Source: an uncultured Anaerobiospirillum sp.
Lineage (GTDB): Bacteria; Pseudomonadota; Gammaproteobacteria; Enterobacterales; Succinivibrionaceae
Length of the DNA: 56,219 nt
NCBI GenBank assembly: GCA_944389615.1
Contig: CALXNA010000021.1
Span: 1 to 56,219, forward strand
Reading direction: 5' to 3'
The notes below the pieces were generated by a model that was not told the origin of the DNA, searched no databases, and saw only the letters and a program-made list of their open reading frames with translations. Positions 1-8,748 of the stretch are shown here, in pieces (the first letter of the stretch is position 1; each line of letters begins with the position of its first letter). The translations under genes were made by a program, and so were the position numbers.

Positions 1-243
1 CACAATGCTCAAATGCCCGGTCATGCCGAGGTGAATGATGAGCGAACCATGGGTGGTGAACACCACGATGTACTTACCCCGGCGCTCAAGGCGCGTCACC
101 TTGGCCCCCACCAGCTCCCGCAAACGCGGGCTCAACGGCTGCCGCAGCTTCTTGGCGCCAATGAAGACATCGACAATGGTGTGGCCCAGCAGCACCTGCT
201 CCACACCGCGCTTGGTAACCTCAACCTCAGGCAGTTCTGGCAT
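1..243 (-). CDS. mutM: Formamidopyrimidine-DNA glycosylase (Fpg/MutM), N-terminal part
   Basis: Base-excision repair glycosylase and AP lyase that removes 8-oxoguanine and other oxidised purines from DNA. The 81 visible codons begin MPELPEVEVTKRG. After removal of Met1 the proline becomes the catalytic N-terminal residue, followed by the family's glutamate (PELPEVE). The strand around RLERRGKYIVV and IIHLGMTGHL is also typical of the N-terminal domain. The gene is cut by the window edge, so the H2TH and zinc-finger parts are not seen. AGGAGA lies 5 nt before the ATG. It follows rpmB-rpmG in the same direction, as in E. coli, but a terminator hairpin separates it from rpmG, so it probably has its own promoter. 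Confidence 0.96.
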   Translation of the reverse strand, partial: MPELPEVEVTKRGVEQVLLGHTIVDVFIGAKKLRQPLSPRLRELVGAKVTRLERRGKYIVVFTTHGSLIIHLGMTGHLSIV

Positions 244-600
244 TTGTATCTCCTCACCTGCTAAGGCCCAGTCCGCCGCACTGCGCTGCAGACTCAGCCG
301 TGCGCTCCATCATAGCCGCAAAGCACCGGGCGCACGCGCGCCCTCCGCCCTTTTGAGAAAATTTGTAGCCCCGCAGCGACTACAAAGCAGGCCTGCCTGC
401 TGACGCCTGCTGCCGCCCCGCAGCTCACGCCGCTCGTCCTGTCCCGGCGGCGGCGGCGCGGCCCAAGCCCCGACCTTGCCCGCGCCCCATTATGGATCAC
501 CACGCCCTGCTTAGCAAAAAGGGCTGACCCACGCTAATAGGTCAACCCTTTTTGGGCGTACTAGACGCAAGGAGGCGCAGCGCGCCTCGAAGGCGATCAA
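244..600. other. mutM-rpmG intergenic stretch
   Basis: There is no convincing gene in these 357 bases. The part near rpmG holds a strong terminator hairpin (separate entry). The rest is GC-rich, carries the mutM ribosome-binding site at its left edge, and shows no clear promoter. Confidence 0.6.
516..553 (-). terminator. Rho-independent terminator after rpmBG
   Basis: Arms AAAAAGGGCTGACC and GGTCAACCCTTTTT pair with one internal mismatch around a 10-nt loop. The stem ends in A and T runs, so it could work on either strand. It lies 47 bases past the rpmG stop and should end the rpmB-rpmG transcript. Confidence 0.8.
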
Positions 601-771
601 CTACTTGATCTTGCCTTCCTTGTATAAAACGTGCTTACGTACTACTGGGTCGTACTTCATGATCTCCATCTTGCCTGGAGTGGTACGACGATTCTTAGTA
701 GTAGTGTAGAAATGACCGGTACCTGCAGAAGAATTTAAACGGATCTTCTCGCGACCACCTTTCTTAGCCAT
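601..771 (-). CDS. rpmG: 50S ribosomal protein L33
   Basis: Small basic protein of the large ribosomal subunit, 56 residues, close to the 55 of E. coli L33. It begins [20 protein letters not shown], followed by the FYTTTKN core and a lysine-rich C terminus ending EGKIK. It has no zinc-binding CxxC pairs, so it is the zinc-free form. It starts 11 bases after the rpmB stop and is almost certainly co-transcribed with it. Confidence 0.97.
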   Translation of the reverse strand: MAKKGGREKIRLNSSAGTGHFYTTTKNRRTTPGKMEIMKYDPVVRKHVLYKEGKIK

Positions 772-782
772 GACAGCCTCCC

Positions 783-1019
783 TTAGATCTTAACGCCGTT
801 AGCGCGCATATCAGCAAGAACGGCATCGATACCTAACTTGTCAATAATACGCATACCCTTAGTGGTAACACGCAGTCTGACGAAGCGGCTCTCACTTTCG
901 ACCCAGAAACGGTGATACTTTAAGTTCGGGAGAAAGCGGCGCTTGGCAGCATTCTTAGCGTGGGAACGATGGTTGCCCACTGCCGGGCGCTTGCCCGTAA
1001 CTTGGCAAACTCTGGACAT
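783..1019 (-). CDS. rpmB: 50S ribosomal protein L28
   Basis: Large-subunit ribosomal protein of 78 residues, the usual proteobacterial length. The start [12 protein letters not shown], the [15 protein letters not shown] block and the end [12 protein letters not shown] match the family. GGAGTG lies 9 nt before the ATG. It is the first gene of the rpmB-rpmG operon. In E. coli radC lies upstream of rpmB; here radC is missing and replaced by a long non-coding stretch and the crcB pair. Confidence 0.97.
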   Translation of the reverse strand: MSRVCQVTGKRPAVGNHRSHAKNAAKRRFLPNLKYHRFWVESESRFVRLRVTTKGMRIIDKLGIDAVLADMRANGVKI

Positions 1020-1038
1020 GTCTAGTCACACTCCAAAT

Positions 1039-1066
1039 ATACTATACGGATCACAGCACCTAACAA
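1039..1066 (-). promoter_or_regulatory. Likely rpmBG promoter
   Basis: On the minus strand TTGTTA is followed after 16 bases by TAGTAT, overlapping a second -10-like TATAGT. This is 20 to 47 bases upstream of the rpmB ATG, and no other candidate is nearby. Confidence 0.55.
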
Positions 1067-1747
1067 GAGCTGTAACCATTGCAAAGGTACAACAAAACGG
1101 GCGCCATTCTAGCATAAAAGTCCGGCAAGATCGGCCCCACGATCGGCCTAGATTAGCCAAAGAGACCAAGCTGCAGACGCCTGAGATGGCTACTAGCAGT
1201 ACCTTCTTACTAAATCGAGCTTCCCTGACATTTGGATGCGGTGGCTGTTGAACTGAGGCCCACACGCTAACAGTGCGTAGCCCGGCAAGGCCGAAAGCCT
1301 GAAGGCGCAAAGCCTAAGGATCAACCTTACTTCCCTCAAAGGAGCGAGCAACTCTCGCGCTTTGAGTCAATCGCACGCTTTCCCAAGCTTGCGTGGCATG
1401 AAAACCTCGGGTTATCACGATGCCAACCTTAGTACAAGGCAGCTAAAAGACTCACCGTTAGCAGCTGCGCCAGCTTTTGAAGCCAACTCACAAATCCCAC
1501 CGCTCACGCTTGTCACAGCGCGGCAGAGGTGCTAACCCGGCGATTCCAAAAATCATAACCTTGGGATTTTAAACGATCTCAACCTAAAGGTCAAAGCCTT
1601 TTCCCCAACTTCGCACACGCGCGCCCCTGCGCCCGCAGCCACAAAGCGCAGGCGCAGGTCACGGGCGGACGCGACCGCAGCCGCAGGCCCAGCGCGCCCC
1701 CATGCTGCGCGCAGGCGCAGCGGCGCGGCTTTGCGCGCCCACTTGGC
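1067..1747. other. Structured non-coding stretch between rpmB and crcB
   Basis: About 680 bases without a credible gene. A long hairpin lies at 1335-1366: CTCAAAG pairs with CTTTGAG, and inside it GCGAG pairs with CTCGC. A second stem at 1394-1425 pairs TGGCAT with ATGCCA and encloses AACC/GGTT. I do not recognise a known RNA family, and no fluoride-riboswitch consensus is evident ahead of the crcB genes. Confidence 0.4.
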
Positions 1748-1753
1748 TATAAT
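1748..1753 (+). promoter_or_regulatory. -10 element upstream of crcB pair
   Basis: TATAAT within TTGGCTATAATGG, about 55 bases before the first crcB start. No good -35 is visible at 17 bases. The same GCTATAATG context precedes several other genes in this window. Confidence 0.45.
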
Positions 1754-1808
1754 GGCTGCCACAACGAACAGAGCGGGCCTTCGGCCCACCACATTGGGAG
1801 CATATTCC

Positions 1809-2393
1809 ATGGACTACTCGTGGCAAGTTCTCGTGACCGTCTTTACCTTCGGGGGAGTCGGAGCGGTCGTACGCGCGGCGATTCTGCAGATTCTGATGTA
1901 CCCCTCGGCTTTCTTAGTGCCGCTGGGCGTGCTCTTTGTCAACATCTTAGCCGCCCTCACCGGAGGCCTCATCGTGGCGATGGCCCTGCCCCAAGACATC
2001 CACCTTGCCCTGATGATTGGCTTAATCGGTGGCCTTGGCACCTTATCGGCCTTTACCACTGACATCATCGCCTTATGGCAAGATCGCAGCTACCACAAGC
2101 GCCTGATGCTGCTTATCGTCTACGTCGGCATCACCACGCTCTGTGGCATCTTCTGCGCCCAAGGCGGCATGAGCATCGGCCACCTGCTCCACGGCAACGT
2201 CACCCAAAGTGTCAGCGCCGCCGAGCGCCAAGAGCTCGAGCAGTACCTCAAGGACTTCAATCTCAACTTGGACGGCACGCCGCACGATGAGAGCCTGCAC
2301 AATGACAGCAGCCTGCCGAATGCAAGCCTGCCAGACGGCAGCCTGCCGGACACCACCCCGCTTCCTGCCACCGTCCCCGAGGAGACCGACTAA
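1809..2393 (+). CDS. crcB: CrcB/Fluc fluoride channel subunit 1
   Basis: Fluoride-exporting channel subunit of the inner membrane, 194 residues. Four membrane segments are visible. Family marks are FGGVGAVVRA (residues 14-23), the conserved Asn45 in VNILAALTGG, and the TM3 break GLIGGLGTLSAF (71-82). The canonical break has two phenylalanines (TTFSTF); here the first is Leu79 and only Phe82 remains. A hydrophilic tail of about 70 residues repeats LP(N/D)xSLPD-like units, longer than usual. The ATG after GGGAG was chosen over an upstream in-frame ATG that lies ahead of the -10 element. The stop codon abuts the start of the second subunit, implying a heterodimer. Confidence 0.85.
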   Translation: MDYSWQVLVTVFTFGGVGAVVRAAILQILMYPSAFLVPLGVLFVNILAALTGGLIVAMALPQDIHLALMIGLIGGLGTLSAFTTDIIALWQDRSYHKRLMLLIVYVGITTLCGIFCAQGGMSIGHLLHGNVTQSVSAAERQELEQYLKDFNLNLDGTPHDESLHNDSSLPNASLPDGSLPDTTPLPATVPEETD

Positions 2394-3170
2394 ATGGATC
2401 GCATCTTGTGCTTTATGTTCGTCTTTTTCGGCGGTGGCTTAGGCTGTCTGACCCGTCTCTTAGTCGATGGCACCAGCACGGAGGCCTTTGCTCTGAGCAA
2501 CATCGCCGCCTGTATCCTCATTGGCGTCACCTATGGCACGGCACGCTATGGCATTGCCACCAACAAGTTTTGGCTCAGCTTCTTTAACGTCGGCTTCTTA
2601 GGCGGCCTCTCGACCTTTACGCCCCTTGCGCTCTACGCCTTAAGCGCGCAGCAAGACAGCATCTTCTTGGCGCTCAGCGTCATGTTGGGGCTGCTCCTTG
2701 CCTACACCGCCATGACCGTGGTCAGCGCCGCGCTCACCAGCCTCATCGTCAAGCTCAGCACCAAGGGCAAGTACCAGCTTAAGATGCAGCCGCGCGCCAG
2801 CATGCGCTACATCTTCACCTATATGCAGGTGGCGCAGGCCTCCGCCAAGATCAAGTCTATCTACGAGCTGCAGCGCAAGAGCAACTTCCCGGACGGCTCG
2901 GTCATTGAGCAGCAACTCAACGAGTGCCGCCAAGTCTTAAGCGCTATCGATCTGCTCGAAAAGCAGTACCACCAATACGCCACCAGCGCCCACATCTACC
3001 CGCAGGACTTCCGCAGCTTCATCGAGGCTGCCTACGATAGCGGTGTGCTTGATGAGGCCAAGAGTCCGCGCCTGCTCACCGTCGAGCAGCTCAACGAGCT
3101 CAAAGCCATCGTGGACTACAACCTCAAGTGCGCTAAAGTGCTCAAGCGCGCCATGGACGAGGCCAAATAA
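2394..3170 (+). CDS. crcB: CrcB/Fluc fluoride channel subunit 2 with cytoplasmic extension
   Basis: Partner of the preceding gene; TAA and ATG are contiguous, so translation is probably coupled. The protein has 258 residues, about twice the usual Fluc length. Residues 1-120 hold four membrane segments with FGGGLGCLTR, Asn36 and the TM3 break GFLGGLSTFTPL (67-78). Here the first phenylalanine (Phe75) is kept and the second is Leu78, the reverse of subunit 1. Residues 125-258 are a soluble, lysine- and glutamine-rich, probably helical domain that I do not recognise. Known paired Fluc proteins form heterodimers; function here is inferred from that. Confidence 0.82.
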   Translation: MDRILCFMFVFFGGGLGCLTRLLVDGTSTEAFALSNIAACILIGVTYGTARYGIATNKFWLSFFNVGFLGGLSTFTPLALYALSAQQDSIFLALSVMLGLLLAYTAMTVVSAALTSLIVKLSTKGKYQLKMQPRASMRYIFTYMQVAQASAKIKSIYELQRKSNFPDGSVIEQQLNECRQVLSAIDLLEKQYHQYATSAHIYPQDFRSFIEAAYDSGVLDEAKSPRLLTVEQLNELKAIVDYNLKCAKVLKRAMDEAK

Positions 3171-3190
3171 GCCCGGCGCCGCTCAGCCGT

Positions 3191-3880
3191 GCCCGCCAGC
3201 AAGCTCCGCCCCACACTGCGCCATAGCATCCCCCAAGCCCCGGGTTCACTTCGGGGCTGTGTCATGTCTCTAAGGCGGCAGACACTGCCGCGCAAGCAGT
3301 CGGGCCTTGGGCTCGCCACGGGGCAGGCCGAGCCCCAACTGCGGCGCCCCACCCGCCCTAACCCGGCTCGGGCTCAGCCCCACGTTACGCCATCGCCCAA
3401 CCTCAAGCCTTGGGCTATTCCAAGGTGGTGCGCTCTCTCCTTCCATCAAGCTTTGGGCTCACTTCGGGGCAGCGTTAGTCTCTATGGAGCAGGACGCTGC
3501 CGTGCTATCAATCGGGTCTTGGGCTCGCCACGGGGCATGCCGAGCCCCAACTGCGGCGCCCCGCCCGCCCTAACCCGGCCCGGGTTCAGCCCCACGTTGC
3601 GCCATCGCCCAACCTCAAGCCCTAGGCTATTCCAACGTGGTGCGCTCTCGCCTTCCATCAAGCTTTGGGCTCACTTCTGAGCAGCGTTAGTCTCTATGGA
3701 GCAGGACGCTGCCGCGCACACAGTAGGGCCAGGGGCTCACCACAGGGTGCAGAAGATGGCGTAACTGCGGCAGATACCCTGCGCCCTGCGAGAACGTCCC
3801 AGTGCGGGGCAGATGGAGCAGGACGCTGCGCTGCGGCGGTGCGCAATATGATGGGGATTAACGCTTGAAAATCTGCATTT
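3191..3880. repeat. 212-bp tandem repeat array
   Basis: Two near-identical units and a decaying third share a 212-base period. The word GGGCTCGCC or GGGCTCACC occurs at 3309, 3521 and 3733, and the downstream words (AGCCCCAACTGCGGCGCC, ATCAAGCTTTGGGCTCACTTC) keep the same spacing. A degenerate, shortened copy lies at about 3191-3306. As 212 is not a multiple of three, reading frames across it change at each unit, and the open frames there are not genes. Together with flanks it fills the 1-kb gap between crcB and coaBC. Near the end of the stretch (4050-4090) a short GTTAGAGCAA-type repeat occurs. Confidence 0.85.
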
Positions 3881-4185
3881 TGCCACCATGTTATCAGGTG
3901 GAAACTCCCTGCTTGAGGCAATGATGCAAGCAAGCGAGATCCCATAGGGGGAGCGGCCCGCCGCCCGGCGTTTGCCCCGTGACCTCTCAGATCTCCTAAG
4001 AAATGATCCCACTTACCCTGTAAGTGCCTTAAGATAGCTTTAGCACCATCAGGTGCTCGTTAGCGCAAGTTAGAGCAAGTTAGAGCAAGTACCAGTTTTT
4101 GCGGAGGCGTGCCCTCTGCGCCCGGAAGGCTCACCCCCACAGCATTGCTACTTGTCTCAAGCAGGACTCAGTAAGGAGATTTTTC

Positions 4186-5505
4186 ATGAGCCAATTACTT
4201 CTTCAAAATCGCAAGATAGTGCTCGGAATTACAGGTGGAATTGCCGCTTACAAGGCCTGCGAATTATGCCGTAAGCTCATCAAGAATGGCGCCGAAGTCC
4301 GGGTCGTCATGACCGAGGCCGCCACGAAGTTCGTCACGCCTACGACCTTGGCGGCCTTAAGCCATCATCAGGTCTTAACCGACGTCTTCGAGAGCGCCGA
4401 AGGCATAGACCACATCGGTATCACCAAGGATGCTGACCTCTACGTCATCGCCCCAGCGACCGCCAATACCTTGGCCAAGATGGTCGCAGGTCTGGCGGAC
4501 AATGCCGTCACCACCAGCGTCTTAGCCTCGGCCTGCCCGGTCGTGGTCGCTCCGGCCATGAACACGCGCATGCTCATCAATGAGGCCACTAAGGACAATC
4601 TCAAAACGCTGCAACAGCGCGGCGTCTTTATCATCGCCCCAGAAGAGGGTGATTTGGCCTGCGGCGATAGCGGTATGGGCCGCATGCGCAATGTCGATGA
4701 CATCTTCTCGTACATCTGCGCACTCTTAAACGAGCACATTGCCCTGCCGTACGATCCAGCCAAGTTCACGGCCTTACCGGCCCCACAAGAGCCTATCGCC
4801 ATTACCCAGACTAAGCTCTTGCCGAAGTCACATGGCGCAGGCCTTAAGATTGTCATCACGGCAGGCCCAACTGAAGAGAGCATTGACCCAGCGCGCGTCA
4901 TCACCAATCGCAGCTCAGGCAAGATGGGCTATGCCTTAGCCCAAATGGCTGCCACCATGGGCGCTGACGTCACCTTGATTTCGGGCCCGACCAACCTTGC
5001 CACCCCTAACAACGTCAAGCGCATTGACGTCACCACGGCAAGCCAGATGCTCGATGCGGTCAAGTCGCAGATGGGGCAGGCCAACATCTTCATCGGCTGC
5101 GCTGCGGTGGCTGACTACCGCTTGATTGAGCCGATGAACACCAAGCTCAAGAAGGAGGATCATGGTGAGTTCCTGACCTTACAGCTGGTCAAGAACGAGG
5201 ACATCATCTCCTATGTCGGTCACTTAGACGAAGGCCGTCCATTCACGGTCGGCTTTGCCGCGGAGACCGAGAACTTCCAAAAGAATGCCGAGGACAAGAT
5301 CCTGCGCAAGAAGCTCGACCTCATCGTAGTCAACAATGTCGGCGACCGCGAGATTGGCTTCAACTCCAACGACAATGCCGCTTCGGTCTACTCACCGAAG
5401 GGCATCGTCACTGAGTTTGGCAAGATGAGCAAGATCAAGCTCGCTGACCTCTTGATGGAGCTCATCATCAGCCAATACAAGGAGAGCAAGGGCGCTAAGG
5501 CCTAA
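4186..5505 (+). CDS. coaBC: Bifunctional phosphopantothenoylcysteine decarboxylase/phosphopantothenate-cysteine ligase
   Basis: Carries out two consecutive steps of coenzyme A synthesis: CTP-dependent joining of cysteine to 4-phosphopantothenate, and FMN-dependent decarboxylation to 4-phosphopantetheine. There are 439 residues. The N-terminal CoaC domain has ITGGIAAYK, DHIGITKDADL with the expected catalytic His, the loop APATANTLAKM and the APAMNTRM substrate motif. The CoaB domain starts near residue 220 with ITAGPTEESIDPARVITNRSSGKMG. The ATG follows TAAGGAGA at proper spacing; an in-frame upstream ATG lacks one. coaBC next to dut is the E. coli dfp-dut arrangement, but here a terminator lies between them. 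Confidence 0.97.
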   Translation: MSQLLLQNRKIVLGITGGIAAYKACELCRKLIKNGAEVRVVMTEAATKFVTPTTLAALSHHQVLTDVFESAEGIDHIGITKDADLYVIAPATANTLAKMVAGLADNAVTTSVLASACPVVVAPAMNTRMLINEATKDNLKTLQQRGVFIIAPEEGDLACGDSGMGRMRNVDDIFSYICALLNEHIALPYDPAKFTALPAPQEPIAITQTKLLPKSHGAGLKIVITAGPTEESIDPARVITNRSSGKMGYALAQMAATMGADVTLISGPTNLATPNNVKRIDVTTASQMLDAVKSQMGQANIFIGCAAVADYRLIEPMNTKLKKEDHGEFLTLQLVKNEDIISYVGHLDEGRPFTVGFAAETENFQKNAEDKILRKKLDLIVVNNVGDREIGFNSNDNAASVYSPKGIVTEFGKMSKIKLADLLMELIISQYKESKGAKA

Positions 5506-5594
5506 GGCTTAAGGCTTAAGGCCCAAGGCTATGCGGGCCTGCGGGATCGGCCGGGCCTGCGCGGCCCAGAGGTTCTGAGCTCGGAAAGTACAAC

Positions 5595-5634
5595 TAAAAA
5601 AGCGTCATCGTCACAGACGATGGCGCTCTTTTTT
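5595..5634 (+). terminator. Rho-independent terminator after coaBC
   Basis: GCGTCATCGTC and GACGATGGCGC pair around a 3-nt loop, flanked by six A residues and followed by CTTTTTT. It lies 90 bases past the coaBC stop. Confidence 0.85.
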
Positions 5635-5721
5635 ATGTCACAAGCCATGTCGGGCCATAATGCGTTAGGGGTTATGCTCGGATTTTTGTCTGTTCCCATA
5701 ACGCTAGCACTCACCGTGGCT

Positions 5722-5727
5722 TATAAT
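5722..5727 (+). promoter_or_regulatory. -10 element for dut
   Basis: TATAAT in GGCTTATAATGGAA, about 70 bases before the dut start and after the coaBC terminator. No consensus -35 is visible. Confidence 0.5.
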
Positions 5728-5797
5728 GGAACGATAAGCCCAAATGTCATAGCCGTGACTGCGCGGCTCTCATCGATCCTGAAAGGAGTTTGCCTCT

Positions 5798-7018
5798 ATG
5801 CCTACCACTAAGGCCAAGACCAGCAGTGTCGCGCTCAAGCGCCAGGTGATAGCGAAGCTCAAGGCTAAAGCCAAGCCCGTCCCGACCATCGCACCGCGCG
5901 CGACTCCCGCCTCGAGCTTGTTCAGTACGACGACGAAGATCGTGTCAGTCACGCCCGATGAGCAAGTGACCCCGATCAGCGCCCAGCAACGCGCCGCGCT
6001 CGAAGGCGCGCCCCTAGCGCTGAGTAAGAGCTTCGCTCCGATTCCAGAAATCGATAGCAGCCCTGCTGATACCGGGCCTAAAAAGCGCGGGCGCCCGCGC
6101 AACCCCGAGAGCAACACCGAACCGGTCGATCCCAAGTTCAAGGGCGCCCGCGGCCGCCGCTTAAAGGAGCTTGACAACGCCCACCAAGCCACCAATGCCA
6201 ACCAAAACCTCACTACGGTCAAGGTCGGCCCTAAGCGCAGTAGCAGCAGCGCAAGTGACGGCGCCTTAGAGCTTTCTGAGACCAACTTAGGCTACTTAGA
6301 TGGCTTTATCTCGCAGGTACAGCCTAAGGCTCGCTTCGTCCGCAGCGCCAATACCTTAAGCGCTGGCTACTCCTTAGAAGAGCGCGCTCAGGCCACCGCA
6401 GCGCTGTCGCCCAGCCGCGCCACCTCCCCAGAGCTTCCGGAGGAGGAGCTCGATGATACGGAGGTAACAGCAGAGGAGGAGGTAACGCCCAAGGCTGAGC
6501 TCGAGCCTGAGGTCAGCCCCGTTCCGGTTAGTGCCTACACCTTCTTAGATGATCCGCTCAGCCCGGAAATCGAGCTGATGGTGATCGACGAGCGCCTGCG
6601 CTCGGGCGAGTTTGCCCTGCCGCGCTATGAGTCCGAGCTCGCCGCCGGGATCGACCTGCGCGCCATGCTCGCTGAGGACACGGAGCTCAAGCCCAACAGC
6701 ACCATGCTGGTACCAACCGGCATCGCGCTCAATATGGGCAAGAGCGGCATGTGCGCCACCGTGCTGCCGCGCTCGGGCTTTGGCTTTAAGCACGGCATTG
6801 TCCTCGGCAACCTCGTGGGTCTGATCGACGCCGACTACCAAGGCGAGCTGATGGTGCCGCTGTGGAACCGCTCACGCCGCGCCTTTACTATTAAGGTCGG
6901 CATGCGCATCGCGCAGATGGTGTTCTTGCCCATCATCCGTCCGCGCTTCAAGCAGGTGGAGGCCTTCACCCCTACCGAGCGCGGCACCAAGGGCTTTGGC
7001 TCCACCGACCACGACTAA
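5798..7018 (+). CDS. dut: dUTP pyrophosphatase with long N-terminal extension
   Basis: Hydrolyses dUTP to dUMP and pyrophosphate, which keeps uracil out of DNA and feeds thymidylate synthesis. The 406 residues are more than twice the usual length of about 150. The enzyme occupies about residues 257-406 with all five trimeric dUTPase motifs: AGIDLRA, PRSGFGFKHG, GLIDADYQGEL, RIAQMVF and RGTKGFGSTD. The first 250 residues are low-complexity, basic then acidic, with an AT-hook-like KKRGRPRNP near residues 94-102 and another basic patch GARGRRLKE. The start ATG has AAAGGAG upstream. The whole frame is open with normal local codon use, so the extension looks translated. Its role is unknown; DNA tethering is a guess. 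Confidence 0.9.
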   Translation: MPTTKAKTSSVALKRQVIAKLKAKAKPVPTIAPRATPASSLFSTTTKIVSVTPDEQVTPISAQQRAALEGAPLALSKSFAPIPEIDSSPADTGPKKRGRPRNPESNTEPVDPKFKGARGRRLKELDNAHQATNANQNLTTVKVGPKRSSSSASDGALELSETNLGYLDGFISQVQPKARFVRSANTLSAGYSLEERAQATAALSPSRATSPELPEEELDDTEVTAEEEVTPKAELEPEVSPVPVSAYTFLDDPLSPEIELMVIDERLRSGEFALPRYESELAAGIDLRAMLAEDTELKPNSTMLVPTGIALNMGKSGMCATVLPRSGFGFKHGIVLGNLVGLIDADYQGELMVPLWNRSRRAFTIKVGMRIAQMVFLPIIRPRFKQVEAFTPTERGTKGFGSTDHD

Positions 7019-7065
7019 CCGCGCAGCTGCGCTGCGCCCGGCGCGCGGCCTCGGCAGCGTAAACA

Positions 7066-7112
7066 ACAAGCCCCACCTCAAGCCACCAAGGTGACCGGAG
7101 CGTGGGGCTTGT
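7066..7112. terminator. Hairpin between converging dut and argH
   Basis: ACAAGCCCCAC and GTGGGGCTTGT pair perfectly around a 25-nt loop that itself holds CACC/GGTG. There is no long T run. Its position between convergent stop codons fits a bidirectional terminator. Confidence 0.5.
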
Positions 7113-7134
7113 GCGCGCGTAGAGCGGCAAGACG

Positions 7135-8511
7135 TTAGGCCATGAACTGCTGCTTTAAGGCCTCGATTTCAGCCTTGGTTTGGTTGACCGCCACGCCGCC
7201 TAAGACGTCGCGCTTGGCGAGGATGCTCTCCAAGGAGAGGATTGGGTAGACGTCGTCGCCGATGACGTCCTTGAAGTGCTTGAACTCCTCGACCGAAAGC
7301 TCCTCTAAGGCCTTGTGCTGGTCGATGGCATAGAGCACGACCTGACCTACAATGTCGTGAGCCTCGCGGAATGGGACGCCCTTAGAGACCAAGTAGTCAG
7401 CCAGCTCCGTAGCGTTGGAGTAGCCGCCCTTGGCGGCAGCCTCAATCTTGGCATAGTTGAGCTTGATGCCCTCAAAGACCAAGGCCATCATATCAAGGCA
7501 CTCATGCCAAGTATCTAAGGCGTCAAACAGGCCTTCCTTATCCTCTTGCAAGTCCTTGTCGTAGGCCAAAGGTAGGGCCTTGACCGTGGTTAAGATGCCC
7601 ATTAAGGAGCCCACGACGCGCCCGGCCTTGCCGCGGATTAACTCGCAGGCATCTGGATTCTTCTTTTGTGGCATCAGAGAGGAGCCCGAGGTGACCTTAT
7701 CAGAGAGCTCTAAGAAGTTGGCCTCGCCGGAGTTATAGATGATGAGATCTTCGGCTAAGCGCGATAAGTGCACCATGCTGATGGCAGCGCAGCTTAACAG
7801 CTCCATGACATGGTCGCGGTCGGAGACGGCATCTAAGCTGTTGTGGGTCGCGCCCTTAAAGCCTAAGCTCTGGGCGAGGGCTTCGCGGTCGATCGGGTAG
7901 GCGGTACCGGCTAAGGCGGCGCTGCCTAATGGGCAGATATTGAGCAGGTCGCGGACGTTGTTAAGGCGCACAAAGTCGCGATCTAACATCTGCAGGTAGG
8001 CCAAGCAGAAGTGGGCGAAGGTGACCGGCTGGGCGCGCTGTAAGTGGGTGTAGCCCGGGAAGATCACACCTTGGTGCTCGTCGGCGACCTTCAACAGCTG
8101 GCGCTGTAAGTGGCGCACAGCCTGCATTAAGTCATCGCAGGCGCCGCGGCAGAACAGCTTTAAGTCTAGGGCGACTTGGTCGTTACGCGAGCGGCCGGTG
8201 TGCAGCTTCTTGCCTAAGGCCCCAACCTTCTCAATCAAACGGCGCTCGACATAGGAGTGGATATCCTCATCCCCGGCGGCCGCAATCTCCAGCTCCCGCC
8301 CCGTCATCTCTTGCTCGAGCTCATTTAAGGCCTGAATCAAGCTGGTGCACTCTTGCTCAGTTAAGACCTTAACCTGCGCTAACGCTTGGGCCCACGCGCG
8401 CGAGCCCTCGACATCTTCGTGGAAAAGACGATAGTCAAAGCGCAGCGAGTCATTGAAGTGCTTAAAGCGCTCATCGCTATCTTGGGTAAATCTGCCGCCC
8501 CATAAAGCCAT
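7135..8511 (-). CDS. argH: Argininosuccinate lyase
   Basis: Last step of arginine synthesis: argininosuccinate to arginine and fumarate. At 458 residues it matches E. coli ArgH. It starts [10 protein letters not shown], carries HTGRSRNDQ and TAYPIDR, and has the fumarase/aspartase superfamily signature [12 protein letters not shown] with the catalytic serine. It is the third gene of argF-argG-argH, all on the minus strand, with gaps of about 220-250 bases between genes. The fumarate released could enter a reductive branch to succinate. Confidence 0.98.
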   Translation of the reverse strand: MALWGGRFTQDSDERFKHFNDSLRFDYRLFHEDVEGSRAWAQALAQVKVLTEQECTSLIQALNELEQEMTGRELEIAAAGDEDIHSYVERRLIEKVGALGKKLHTGRSRNDQVALDLKLFCRGACDDLMQAVRHLQRQLLKVADEHQGVIFPGYTHLQRAQPVTFAHFCLAYLQMLDRDFVRLNNVRDLLNICPLGSAALAGTAYPIDREALAQSLGFKGATHNSLDAVSDRDHVMELLSCAAISMVHLSRLAEDLIIYNSGEANFLELSDKVTSGSSLMPQKKNPDACELIRGKAGRVVGSLMGILTTVKALPLAYDKDLQEDKEGLFDALDTWHECLDMMALVFEGIKLNYAKIEAAAKGGYSNATELADYLVSKGVPFREAHDIVGQVVLYAIDQHKALEELSVEEFKHFKDVIGDDVYPILSLESILAKRDVLGGVAVNQTKAEIEALKQQFMA

Positions 8512-8705
8512 AATGCTGTCCTTTGGTGGGCTGCGCCCACTACGATTGAAACCCTAGCCCCCGCAGGGTCGGGCCTGAAAAGATGAAGCCCGCGCGTCCA
8601 CCTTGCAGTGAGCGCTCGGGCCTGATGATGCACGCAAGCAGGAGGGGTGCTTGCCCCTTACTGCTGCCGCGGCTGCTAACGCAGCCTTACTGCTGCAGCC
8701 TAGAC

Positions 8706-8748
8706 ATTACTTGCCTTGCTGCAGGCGCAGTATTACTTGCCTTGCTGC
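8706..8748. repeat. Direct repeat of the argG 3' end
   Basis: ATTACTTGCCTTGCTGC occurs at 8706 and 8732, 26 bases apart. The second copy spans the argG stop codon and last codons; the first lies just beyond. It looks like a tandem duplication of the gene's end. Confidence 0.7.

Noticed and set aside
1560..1808. Fluoride riboswitch ahead of the crcB genes
   Set aside because: The expected GGNGAUGG and CUGAUG blocks were not found; the sequence here is GC-rich and unstructured to the eye.
3189..3680. A 163-codon open frame over the 212-bp array
   Set aside because: Its repeats fall in different frames because 212 is not a multiple of three, the product is Arg/Pro-rich, and there is no ribosome site.
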